A DNA stretch of 64,000 nucleotides, taken from assembly GCF_014805625.2 (NCBI RefSeq), contig NW_023998414.1, positions 31,382,528 through 31,446,527 on the forward strand, read 5' to 3'. Below the pieces are notes generated by a model. It was not told where the DNA came from. It did not search any database and saw only the letters and a program-made list of their open reading frames with translations. Numbering within the stretch: position 1 is the stretch's first letter; each line of letters opens with the position of its first letter. Positions 37,185 to 48,985 of this stretch are shown piece after piece. Source of the DNA: Glossina fuscipes (Eukaryota; Arthropoda; Insecta; Diptera; Glossinidae). The position numbers were made by a program, and so were the translations under genes.

Positions 37185-37584
37185 NNNNNNNNNNNNNNNN
37201 NNNNNNNNNNNNNNNNNNNNNNNNNNNNNNNNNNNNNNNNNNNNNNNNNNNNNNNNNNNNNNNNNNNNNNNNNNNNNNNNNNNNNNNNNNNNNNNNNNNN
37301 NNNNNNNNNNNNNNNNNNNNNNNNNNNNNNNNNNNNNNNNNNNNNNNNNNNNNNNNNNNNNNNNNNNNNNNNNNNNNNNNNNNNNNNNNNNNNNNNNNNN
37401 NNNNNNNNNNNNNNNNNNNNNNNNNNNNNNNNNNNNNNNNNNNNNNNNNNNNNNNNNNNNNNNNNNNNNNNNNNNNNNNNNNNNNNNNNNNNNNNNNNNN
37501 NNNNNNNNNNNNNNNNNNNNNNNNNNNNNNNNNNNNNNNNNNNNNNNNNNNNNNNNNNNNNNNNNNNNNNNNNNNNNNNNNNNN
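37185..37584. other. Assembly gap (400 N)
   Basis: All bases are N. Frames reported across it are artefacts. The gap lies between a poly-C run and one arm of an inverted repeat, both of which are hard to sequence. Confidence 0.99.
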
Positions 37585-37791
37585 CAATTGTCAAGCAAAG
37601 TAATGCGAGCATTTCTCCCTTTTTTTTTTCTTTTTGTTATACGTAAGTATAAAATGTCCTTCGGCAAGAATCGTTATTTTGACTGTTGTTGTTTGAGAAA
37701 ACCTAAACACTAAACGGTTAAACACATCAAAATTATTAAATTTGTGATCAAAATATGTGATAAATGCTCGCATTACTTTGCTTGACAATTG
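37585..37791. mobile_element. MITE-like element with perfect 30-bp terminal inverted repeats
   Basis: The 30 bases at 37585-37614 (starting 'caattgtcaagcaaagtaat') are the exact reverse complement of 37762-37791 (ending 'attactttgcttgacaattg'). The internal 147 bp are AT-rich with a T-run and have no open frame of note. Such perfect ends on a ~200 bp unit are typical of a young MITE or foldback element. The left end touches the gap, so the true left boundary and target duplication cannot be seen. An assembly fold-back at the gap edge is an alternative. Confidence 0.6.
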
Positions 37792-39194
37792 CGTAGTCTT
37801 TCAATAAGTTTCATAATTAAGCAATGTTGCATTAGATTTAACATCTTGTCTGCTCAAGTGCAATAAGCAAGTGTTTGCTTATTTGGGTAACACATTTTTT
37901 CTAAAGAAAATTAACTTCATCTCTTGTTACGTTTTTCCCGTGCAAGTTGTTGATAAATTGTGATTGTTACATCGATGTGATTGTGGAAAAAGATAAACAG
38001 TCTCAAGCTTCTTATGACTTCTTAATATCGTCATTATCATATAATAATAGATTTCCTTCTTCCTCGTCTGGTTTTATTACAGCATAAGCTCTGACTGAAT
38101 GCAATTCATTTATATCACTTTCTAACGCCCCAAGACGCTTAGATGTTGTCATTGTCACGCAAAAATTTTACGAATTTACATATGGTTACATATGGGAACT
38201 TTATTATGACGCGAACCTGGTAGTTCAAGATAATCTAAAGCAGATATTCATTTTGATTCTGCTCATCTCTAGCGTCAACTTAATGTCAGTTTACAAATAG
38301 ATTATAAGGCTTTAAAGGATTTTATAGGTGTTCATCGGATTTATCCAAAATAGCAAACATTCGCAAGAAAATTACTACTATTATCGTTCTAATGTTTTCC
38401 GAATTTGTATCAGTTAAGCGAAATTGCCTGTGACATCTGTTGCTACATAATGATCCTAACGAGGGCAAAATACATATTTCAGAGCAAGCTTTTAAGAAAC
38501 TTAAACAGATTTATCATGGTTGCCAGCGGGTTGGATTGGGAATAAAATCCCTCTTTTTTCCTCTCTTTCCCCCTCTACTTACAAAAATTCTTTACACAAG
38601 AGTGTAGAGTACAACTCTATAACAGGAACAGTGCAATATAATAACTTACTTAACGTCTTTTTGAATACTAACTAATCATGTGATATAAAATGGCGGCTTT
38701 AGTTCGTGTTACTAAATGAATAAAGATCCATTGTGCAATTTACTTTCAGAATTTAGATTGAATAGTCCAATGGCTTTATCACGTAATCAATAAATCAAAT
38801 TTGTTTTGCTTATTTGAACATCAAGTGCATTACACCTAAATTTGATTAAGTAAGTGCTTTCTTAAAGACAGAAATGCAATTTGTAGCGTCAAAGCAAATG
38901 ATGAAATTTGCATGAATTTTCTCCGAATTCGGAAGCTTGCGATAGGCTAAAATTAATTGAGCCGGCAGGTTACGTCCTACTGATTTCTAAAAACCTACAA
39001 TGCATAGTCTGTCGTGGGCGTTGCAAACGTTGCAAATGTTTGACAAAATGAAAACACTTCTCATCCTTCTATCATGAATGTAAAAGGGAAAATCTCTGGA
39101 CTTTGTCGTAGCTACAGTTGTAGAGGACATCTCCACCACTTCTTGCTCATATAGGGGCTATTCGTCAGGTTAGTCAAAAAAAAAAAAAAAGAAA
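37792..39194. other. Non-coding stretch apart from the small frame at 38012
   Basis: AT-rich single-copy-looking DNA. Only the 46-codon minus-strand frame at 38012-38152 stands out. Confidence 0.4.
38012..38152 (-). CDS. Possible small protein or exon, 46 codons
   Basis: The ATG at 38150-38152 opens a frame that ends in TAA at 38012. The product reads 'MTTSKRLGALESDINELHSV' then 'YAVIKPDEEEGNLLLYDNDD'. It is acidic, hydrophilic and much less Phe/Ile/Lys/Asn-biased than chance frames in this AT-rich DNA. No signal peptide, TATA box or clear splice site was found, and the frame is short enough to occur by chance. It could be a small ORF, a relic, or an exon of an unseen gene. Confidence 0.28.
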   Translation of the reverse strand: MTTSKRLGALESDINELHSVRAYAVIKPDEEEGNLLLYDNDDIKKS

Positions 39195-39480
39195 CAAGTA
39201 AGAAAGTTATATTCAGCTCTGATCGAATCTTCTACATTCACACGTTACTCTTACCTTAAAAAGCCCAAGGAAAAAAGAAAAATTATATGTCAACGCGGTT
39301 GCACATTTCGTTCCTGCTTTTGAAGGCAAAGATGTTTTTAATTGATGCTGGCAGTGTGAACGTATCTTCTGATCGATTTGGTCCATTTTTAAGTTGACCA
39401 TGCAGAACATCCAATGTCTTTGCGATATCTGAACTCCACATTTAAATTTTTGGGACAGAGGGACGAACAGACATGTCTAA
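39195..39480 (+). repeat. DINE-like repeat copy
   Basis: Head 'aaacaagtaagaaagttata' and 'ttcagctctgatcgaatctt', then 'ttgatgctggcagtgtgaac' and 'gatcgatttggtccattttt'. The same order is seen at 15200-15300 and 30335. Confidence 0.6.
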
Positions 39481-41149
39481 ATTCATTCAATAATTAATGT
39501 TGATCAAGGATATATCTACTCTATAAGATCTCTCGTTGTTATATATAAATAGCGAATATATTTGATGTTGTTGTAATTATTTTATGTTACAATATCATGA
39601 GCATATCCTTACTCTAGGGTGGTGGACAGAATTTCGGTTTCATTTTAAAGCTTTAATTTTAGCGAACTATCACGTGATAATTCTATCAATTTTTCCTATT
39701 TAATCAGTTGTAAAGTTAAATTAATCGTTCCGTAATCATAAGGATCTTGACAAATTAACATCACTGCGATATAGTTTTGTCAAATGCTGCAGTAAACTTT
39801 TCAATATTGGCTGTGGCCCAGAAGTCCATTGAAAGTGAAAACATGACTAACACACAATCTTTTGTAAATTTTATTTAGTTCCATAACTTTAACGTATTTA
39901 TGACAATTTTTTATTTTTCGCTTTCAACAAATGGTCTGTGCATTGAAGTCGGATTATTTTCAAAAAATTTCAAACGACATTTAACAATAAAATTATCATT
40001 CGTCCGCTTCGCGATAATCTTCTTCCATAAAAATTGTCATTTCTTCTTTACATCCAGACAGAATAAGATACAAGGGGTAAGATCTAGTTAGCTTTTATAA
40101 CAACGTATAAGCGTTTCAAGGATTTGCTTTTTTAAGCCTTGTTTTGCAATTTTTTATTTTTATAATTTTGAAGAAACTTTATTATGTCCTTAATGGGCAT
40201 TGCTCCAGAAATCATTCAGTATCGTTAAATAGTATTTAGTGCTACACGTGAAGACTTGAACTGTGACGTTGGAAGAGCTTCGTTACTAAACAACGAAGTG
40301 AAGATCTTCTTCTTTTTCAGTATATATTGTCAGCAACAGGTTGCAGATTGGTTGCAAATTTTTGGCATACTACTCATTGACTAGTGCCACCGATGAATTA
40401 TCGATTTGTTGAGCGATTTACGTTGGTTTCAATCTATCAGCTGACAACGGGTTTTTTTGCGTTTTTTACTTGGGTTATAAACACTTTATCAGTGCGCTTA
40501 ATAATCTTGTGCGTCCAATATAAGACTGTTTGTTGTAAAGGCTTTAATACGGAGCAGATTGTCATGTCTCGACCAACATATCCGGGTGTATTTCCGTGTC
40601 GACTCACATTGTAAGCTTGCTTGTTTTGCACAGTCTCGCGAAACATTCCCATCCAGTCGTTATTTGCCGACTAAGTCCTTTCAGCCACAAATTGACCTTG
40701 TCGTTTCAAAGTTGTACCACAGATCAAAGCGACAGGCACGTAACCAGTAACATCGTTTACTAAACGGCCATGTCGAAGTAGTACTAGTGACAAGACATCC
40801 ATTTATTTTGTATCAGTGTGGCATTTAGTAACGTTTTCCAAGCTTCAAAGCCATCTTTCTATTTCGTCGTTATTGTCTCCGCATAAAAAGGGATCCGGTA
40901 AGCAATATCGCACGTTGCGAGCAAAGCATTTAATAAAACTAGCAATGAATTTAGTATTTCTCTTCCTTTTTTTTCCGTTGTCTTTCTGTCTTTCTGGGGT
41001 CAATAATCCTTTTCTTTCATTCCTCGTTACGTTAACATTAGCAGAATTTTTTGCTGAATTTTCTCTCTTTTATAACAAAGCTCAAATGTTTGTTCGTATG
41101 TACACAAAGTTTATATTTATATAGTTTGCTAAAATATATAATTGATTGC
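39481..41149. other. Non-coding stretch, perhaps an old repeat at 40.2-40.8 kb
   Basis: 40200-40800 is less AT-rich and has overlapping open frames on both strands, which is common in eroded transposons. No recognisable motif was found. Confidence 0.35.
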
Positions 41150-41381
41150 CTCCGACCGGGCAGTCGCGTTGGTAAGAATCACGACTAGCAGGTCAGTGTT
41201 TGCCGGTTCAAATACTGCAGTACGTCAGTACGGCAGAGTTTTCTTGCGGCCCACTAGGCAACGGCGTCCATCTACCTATTCTTTCCATTTTCTCTCTTCT
41301 TTCTGACAGTTACCGTCTTATACGAATCACGGACATTACTTGAATCATTTCTGATATTAAAAAAAAAAAAAAAAAAAAAAA
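41150..41381 (+). repeat. tRNA-derived SINE, copy E
   Basis: Head 'gaccgggcagtcgcgttggt' (A-box 'ttggtaaga' region), B-box 'ggttcaaatac' at 41205-41215, 'gtacggcagagttttcttgc', CT-rich 'ttttctctcttctttctga', 'gtcttatacgaatcacgg', 'ttgaatcatttctgatat', and a pure poly-A tail at 41359-41381. The long uninterrupted A-tail suggests this is one of the youngest copies. Confidence 0.8.
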
Positions 41382-44036
41382 TTGATTATGTCCATAATGA
41401 TGACACTTTGACGGCTTCCTAAGCTAAGTCATTCGCTTTTGTTTTAGAAAATCTATCTTGTTCGATGCAAACACATCTACTCTGACCGTTTCCAGGCTTA
41501 ACTGGGTTCGGAGTATGATTTGCATAAATGAAGAACCAAGTTATGACATCTAATCTGTATTAGGCTTATGACTTGGGAGAGTGAGCTTTAAAGTGCGACT
41601 TATTGAAATTGCATATATATATATATATATTTTCCGTTATTATATTTGAGAAGCTCGTAAATTTTTACTAAAATTAAATTTAAATTCGTTTTTGCAAACT
41701 TGCATCTTCCAACGAAAAATTGTGCATTTGACCCAACATATACTGTTGATAAACATGTTAAATATTATAAGTTTAACCTTTCAGGCCATTTAATTTTTCA
41801 ACGCAAATATTTACTTTAACTCATTGACAATGATGTTCGTATGAGTACATTTAAATAGGGGAAAATGCCAGCGCCTGTATAACACGCGGATAGTTCATCT
41901 AAGTTCCCAACGGCTACTGCCACATTATAGCTTAAATAACAATATACTCTCTCTATATATACCATATATATATATATATATATATATATAGGCGAGGTGT
42001 GTGATTATGATTAAAATCACTATACGAAAGTCAACCAACTACACATGCGTTTATATGTTTTATGATATTTTTAATATTTTATTTATAAGAGTATGTATAA
42101 ATAATTATATGAAAAAAATAAAAAAAAATTAGATGAACGGAAGATCACATCACATGCTCTTCCCTATATTATTAATTCAGTTATTTCTAGGACTTTATTA
42201 TAAAATATATGCGAATAAAAATAAAATGTATATATATGCACATACAGACACGATGCCGGACAAGTCCATTTAGATAAAAAAAAAAAAAAAAAAAAGACCA
42301 ACAAAACATACATATTTCGTTAACTGTAAAAATATTTTTCAAGTTTTTGGCAAACATACTTCAACTGAATAAAGCATTTTACTCACACCACAATTAAGGC
42401 AACCATAAACGTTTACATAACTACGGGGCTGAATGATTGAGATTTGAAACGAAATTTTATCACTGTTCAATTTGAAAACTCTATTTATTATCGTATTTCA
42501 GTATTCAAATAACATATCACAGAAACGCGTTTCGAATTACGATTTAGAAAAAGCTAATCACTCCGGCATAATGCTGATCGCCGTTGACTTTTTCCATGTT
42601 GTTCTGATTTGTTGAAAAAAAATAAGACTCAACGACAAGGCTTACGACATGAGTAGCTTGCGACAAGCAGATAGACCATATCTATGATTCAAATTAGATT
42701 AGAACGATTGCGTGATGAAAACATTTGCTTTGAGCTTAATGGCGACGAGTTCAAGCGATATTTCCTTTGATGGCTGTTTCGTTTCATTTCTTGAGTCAAT
42801 GCCATTTTATATGAATATGAATGGGCTCAAGTCACAAGTTGATCTTAGACATACGTGTTTTCTTAAGGATGTAGCGTAATTGTTAAATTCTTACTTTCTT
42901 TCTCGATTCTTCCGATTTTTTGTACCTTATAATGATTACGAAGCGTGCACACTATTTCGTATTCAATTTATGCAGCTATGATGAACGCAACTTCATGTTA
43001 ACGAATGTAAAAATTGTCTTAACCGACCGCGACTTTTGGAAAAAAAATTGGGATAAATTAAAGACGTGCTTGCAGGGTTTATTCTTCTATAATTAAGTGT
43101 AATAGACAATGAAAAGATGTAGCCTCAAAGGCATTTGAATCGAATGTCATGACATAAGGTCTTTACAAAACTACTTTGTATTTCAACTTAAAGTAATGAA
43201 TAACTAGGAATTTAACAAATTTAACATACTTGGCCTGTTAAACATTAAGACTATAGTAAAAAAGAAAAAAAAAAAAAAAAATTAAGGTTATTTCATTTTA
43301 TAAATGAAACGATAGAACTAGGAGTCGAAATGGGCGGATAGTGTGTGTTTATATATATATATATTATAATGTATGTATGTATGTATGTATGTATGTATAT
43401 ATGTGTACAAAAAGTAATAAGTGTTTGCATAAGTAAGTGTGTGTTTATAACCATATAGCAAACCTCTGCTTATGACCATACTTACATACATGTACATATA
43501 TATATGTACAACGCATTCATAACATTGAAACTGAAATTGGCAGCAAGAAAGCTAGAAACACAAACACTCATTCATATTTTATGGAAGAATAAAGAAAAAA
43601 TTAACTAAAAAAAATCTGTATTTTACATATAATTGAAATTAAGTGCTTGATTTTGTTTTAAACTTGCGTATGGTAGGTAGGTAGGTAGGTAAGTAGGTAT
43701 AGCATAGTATATTAGCTGTAGCATAATATATATATATGGCGTCTAATAAATAAATATATAAAATTATTTAGTCATAAATAGATAGGAATTGTGGTTTTCG
43801 GATGCGTCGATATTTTTTAGTCTGCCTAATGTAAGTACGTGTACGTAAGATTGCGCGTGTGTAGATGTTTTTAAGTTTTTAAAATGCATTTGTAGATGAG
43901 GTACTACAAAGCTCAATGTTTGCATTGCATTTTTTGGTTGTTGTTGTTGTTGTTTTTTTTTTTTTTTTTTTTTCTTTATTATTTTCGTATGTGCGGAATG
44001 TTCATTTCAATCTCATTTTGATTTTGATTTTTGCAG
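41382..44036. other. Non-coding, microsatellite-containing stretch
   Basis: (AT)n at 41612-41630 and 41963-41991, poly-A at 42276-42294 and 43261-43281, (TATG)n at 43366-43398 and (GTAG)n at 43675-43692. A frame after a plausible acceptor at 42501 reads 37 codons ('YSNNISQKRVSNYDLEKANH' at its start) but lacks a donor or neighbours, so I do not call it. Confidence 0.45.
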
Positions 44037-44137
44037 CAACCCGTAAACCACACTCGAACTTTGTGGTATTTGAACTGTTTTATGTGGTCGAAGTTTTCAC
44101 ATTTTTCTCAACGGCCTACATTTCTCTCTTACTGCAA
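44037..44137 (+). CDS. Possible internal exon encoding a transmembrane segment
   Basis: A strong acceptor ('ttttgatttttgcag') is followed by 2 bases plus 33 open codons, reading '(x)TRKPHSNF' then the hydrophobic 'VVFELFYVVEVFTFFSTAYI' and 'SLLLQ', up to a donor-like 'caa|gtatat'. The exon would be phase 1 at its 5' end and phase 0 at its 3' end. Charged residues before a ~22-residue hydrophobic stretch fit a membrane span. No partner exon was securely found. The likely terminal exon at 50415 on the same strand could belong to the same gene, but its phase needs at least one more exon. The donor is weak and T-rich DNA can mimic membrane segments. Confidence 0.33.
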
Positions 44138-45154
44138 GTATATACAATCACATATCACATACACATACGTGTCTAGATATAAACGTGCATTATATATATA
44201 TATATATATTTATATATATGTATGTATGTGTAAACACTTATGACTAACCTGCATTCTCAGTGCATTCAAGTAGAATGGTTGCCACAAATGACCCTTAGAG
44301 TGCGTTTTAAAGCTACAACGAACAATCGAACAATTTAATTTTTCGATGCACTTGATTATTTGTCCTTCAAAATGCGCATATACACATATATATATATATA
44401 TATATGTATGTATATATACCATCTAAATCGACAATCTATATATATATATACGCTTTAGATGTTCGTAAGCGTGTAGATGTGCGTGTATTTGTGTTTAAAC
44501 TCACACCCAAAAACTCTGTTTTAGGCTATGTATTACGGACTATACTAACACCTGCCGGCAGCCACTTGAATCCGTTCTGAGAATTTGCCGCATTTTTGTT
44601 TAACATATGTAAGCGAGCGCGCGTTTGTATATGCGTGTGCTTAAAAGAGTATGATGATGGCTAGTGCGTGTATAGGCGAATATGTTGGTTTTCGGTATTT
44701 GTATTTGCTTTTGCGGTTTTATTCCACTGATGGCTTTTGAAGTGCACTTGATTTGTTGCAATTCAACCGTTTACTACTTTCCAATGCCGTTTTATTTTTA
44801 TTTTTTTTTCTTTTCTCGTCTTTTTTGTTTCATTTGTTATTTACTGCCGTGGTTCCACCAAGTAGACTTCGCTTTATTCCTTTTTTTTTTTTTTTTTTTT
44901 TTTGGTTTTTTTTTTTTAATGGGTTTTTTTTGTTGGGGGTTTTTTTTTTTGGTTTTGTTTAAATATGGTTATGTTGGTCGGTCTGCTGCAATTGGCAACC
45001 GTTTTCCTTTTTTTTTTTGTTTTTTATGTGTATTATGTTTTTTTTTTTGATTAAGAACATTCGTTCTGTTAAATTAAATTTCTTTCGTTTTACGCTTACG
45101 CATATACTTATTTACTTATCTATATACAAACATTCATACATACATATATATACA

Positions 45155-45196
<42 letters not shown>

Positions 45197-47057
45197 TACA
45201 TATAGATACAAGTATAGGTATAAGTATTGCTGCTGATCTAAATCAATTGAGATTTTTTAGTAAATATGTATCATGTATAATAGAATTAAATTGAAAATAA
45301 TTAAAAAAACCAAAACAAATAGACAACAACACCCTCTTATCTAAATGAAATGAAATTTGAATTTAATTAATTTAGTGTTCTAGTTTTCTATAGATTTTAT
45401 TCACATAATACTTCCTGCCTTACGTTTATAACGATAATTGAATAAATTTTAATTTTATATCACGTATACGTCAGGTACGTCGCATTCACAAAATTATTCC
45501 ATTTTAGACAGATAGATACAGAGGAGTTCTTGTCAATTTTTATATATTTGTTTTTAAAAATTCCTTAGCATACCACCATACAAATACAAAACGATCGCCT
45601 TTACAGGGTTCATACCTACTCTCGGTTCATATAAATTTGCAAAATTTAAAAACGCAATAATTTTATCCTAATGGTTGCTTTAATGAACGAGAAAGAAACT
45701 CGCTACTAAACATTATCTGTCTTGTATCCTTAAATGTGTGGACTATTTAGGTTATAAAGAAATATCGATCGTTTTTGCATAAATTTCAACTAATGCTTCT
45801 ATATTCTATTGTTATACGCTGCACTACTTGTGCTACAAAAGTATATTAAGTTGTACTCCTTCCACGACGAGCTCAATAACGAGTTAGTTCGACAAGTCGC
45901 TATATGAATAACGGTATGAAATGAAGCGGTGTAGGGTGTACTTGTCTTTGAGTACTTAATTCTGTGTTTAGTTGCGCTTAGTCTTTTAATATAAAGAAGT
46001 TTTTTCGTTAGTTAATTCGAACTCACGCCCCGATTTCTATCAAAATTTGTCTTGATGTAATCCTCGAGCCCAATTAACACAACATGCGACTAAATGTCAC
46101 TGAAACCTACATTAAACGGTCTGCAGTTTTAATATTATAAGAAATTACGGATTCTTCTAACGCTCTTCGCTCATAACTAACTTTGCTCGTGTTGTTGATC
46201 TTCGAAAAATCTCTGCGAACCAGCGTGACACAGCATACTATCATTTTTAGTGAGCATAATCATAATTGCATATGACGTCTTAAACGTTTTTGTGGTAAAA
46301 TTTCTTGAATGTGTTGATATATGCAAAGGCAAATTGTTGTGTGAACGGTTGCCAATAAAGTTGTTGCTCTTAATTCTATGCCTGCTGGAACGGGGAACAA
46401 AATTTTCTTACAATTAAAACATAGAGAAAAAAAACACAGATTTCCTCGGAATGAGTTCGCGCGACTTGTATAAAAATTCATGTTTGTTACAAGAGTAACC
46501 AAAGCAAACGAAAGATGTATATGTGAAATTATAATATGATGTTATAGTTACCGAAGGCTTAAAATTTATTAGACAATTTAATACGCGTAGATGAAATAAT
46601 TTAAAATGTTTTAATTAATATATAAAGTATGCTGCGCTGCAATTCACTATAACAAATGTATTATGGAAGATTTTTTTTACCGCAACTGCATCGCATTCAG
46701 CGACAATTCTACGAAACTAATCGATCTTTATCTCAAACATTAACGGAATCATTAAACCACCGCTTTAATTTCCTTTTTTATTTTGTTGTTGTTTGCTTTT
46801 ATTTTTCAGTTTTGTTAATGGCGAACTTGACCACATTAAAATGACTTTTGTCAACTTTGGATTTGCTTCTTTTTTTTTTGTTTGCTTTTTCTGCTTTTTC
46901 TGCTTTTTAAATACGTAATAGATACATCCACGCTGGTCATCATCACCGTCAACGTCATTGTGATCATTGTTGGAAAAGTTTTTTGGGTGCTGGCGGTGGT
47001 GGCTGACACATTGCATGACAAGCTATAATGCGTACACACATATACATACACATATAA

Positions 47058-47089
<32 letters not shown>

Positions 47090-47437
47090 ACACACACACA
47101 GACAGACAGACAGATATGTATGCAAGAAAACCATGTATTGTGCGCACGAGGTGCTGATGCAACAGTAGTGTAGCGCTTACTACATTTTTGTTGTAGAAGT
47201 TGCCATTAATTCAAGTCATATTTATGACATTCCCATATACGCGCTTTCAACATATTGTTGCTTACCAACTCGCCAATGTTGATGACTTTTACCACAATAT
47301 AACGAAACTTTTTGATTACTTTTGTGTTAGCGACAGCTGTGCGCCAGTTGATTTTAGTTGTTCTCGCTATACGTAAAACAAAAAATTAAACAAAAAAAAA
47401 AAAAAAAAAGCGAAAAAACAAACCAAACAACTGTTTA

Positions 47438-47470
<33 letters not shown>

Positions 47471-48754
47471 CATTACTAAGCAGTCGATGACAGTTTGTTC
47501 AGTAACTAAGTAATTGCTACGAATATTGCAAAAAAGAAATAAAAAATAGAAACTGTAACGACCATCATAAAGTAAGGATAGATAATATTATGCATTTGTA
47601 TGCATGTCTAATGTAATTAAAACTATTATATATAAATAATAATAATAATAATAAAAAATAAAAAAAAAAAAAAAAGAATTGCACTAAGAACTAGGTAAGA
47701 AAGCAAGCTAACTTGTTACAGTTAGCTAAGGCTGTCTATTGCATGCCCTACATAGCTTTGCCTTCTATAACCCACAGTTCAGTGCCTGATAAAAAGGATA
47801 GGATTTAAGAAATTTATAAAAAATAAAATTTCGCTGAAAAAAAACGAATCGAAAAATATCTATAAAGAAGAGCGAGCGGCGAGAGAATTATGTATATTTA
47901 CTGTTTGTTTTAGATGAAACTGTTGATCTTCACTTATTTTTATCTTAAAGTAATAAGAAGCAGATTTTTTGGCGACTTAGTTTTCGGTGCTCGTATACGG
48001 AATGCACACCAAAGTGGTTCAAGCTTAACGCTCATTTCATTTCCTTATTTTCTAGTTACCATTTTGAGGAACCAATTGGAGGAGCTTCTTGCCATATAAT
48101 CGCTTGTTGTTTTTTTTTTTTTTTTTCTTTTTATTATTATATTAACCATTTATATATTTTGCACATAATAACTTTATCGAAACAGAATATAGTATGGGGA
48201 GGGGTCATAAAAATTGCTCGCATTCATTTCATTTTCGGGAGGATTCGCGGAGGAGGAACGCAAAGCTATGAAAATATACAACACCCGGACAGAAAGACAA
48301 GTGCATATATTTATTTAAATCGCTTCCGATAATAATTCTGAACTTGTACTTATATAATAAAAGGTAGGTAGGTCTACGGAAATTATAATATGCGAATGAA
48401 CCCCATATATATGTTTCACCCTATCTTGTGAACGTTTTCGTTAACTTCCATCCATTAATCCAAATTTTATACATCGAATAAACGAAAACTTAATCAACTG
48501 AATGGATGGGCGGGCAAACTTGTTATCTAAATCACTGCAATATTTTCGATCTTAATTAAGAATATTTACTGCACTGTATATATGATGCTTGATCCGTTTC
48601 CTTTTTTTTTCCTTTTTTTTTTTTTTAGGTGAAGTAAAGATGCAAAGAACAAACTGAATGTAGGCGGACAGATGAGATATTCTTAAGTGACTGAGAATGT
48701 TAAACTGATCGCAAGAGAATATTTTTATTTATTTTTATTATTTCGTTCGTAATA
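44138..48754. other. Simple-sequence-rich DNA, possible intron
   Basis: Dense low-complexity sequence: (TA)n/(TATG) at 44190-44225 and 44385-44417, long T-runs at 44880-44960, (AT)n at 45153-45193, (CA)n plus (GACA)n at 47057-47114, and T-run/A-run pairs at 47390-47470. The frame open at 46840-47028 contains a GC-rich-third-position hydrophobic stretch 'LVIITVNVIVIIVGKVFWVL' but has no ATG or convincing splice sites. Large introns of fly neuronal genes often look like this (inference). Confidence 0.4.
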
Positions 48755-48985
48755 TGATCAATCACTCAGGAGATGCAACCTCTTCGTCTAAAATCGGTGA
48801 CAGTCAGAAAGAAGTAGGGAAAGAGAAAGAGAACCTAATTGATAAGTGTTATGTCATTACCTTTTATTTAAAAACTCACCATAGCTGAGTGACCAAAGTA
48901 AACTCTACCTAACTTAAGATTTAAGTCCGTGAACACTGACTTGATAGTCACGATTTTTACCCACTCGCCTACTCATGTATACTTT
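48755..48985 (-). repeat. tRNA-derived SINE, copy F
   Basis: On the minus strand: 'gcgagtgggtaaaaatcgtg', 'actatcaagtcagtgttcac', a mutated B-box ('ggacttaaatctt') and 'ggtagagtttactttgg', followed by a CT-rich block with 'ctctttccctacttctttct' and ending 'ctgagtgattgatcatatta'. It is collinear with copies A and E, with an old, eroded tail. Confidence 0.65.

Noticed and set aside
37037..37667. Open frames of 153-188 codons across the gap.
   Set aside because: They consist mostly of N and are artefacts.
44682..45050. A 122-codon Phe-rich frame.
   Set aside because: Made of long poly-T runs.
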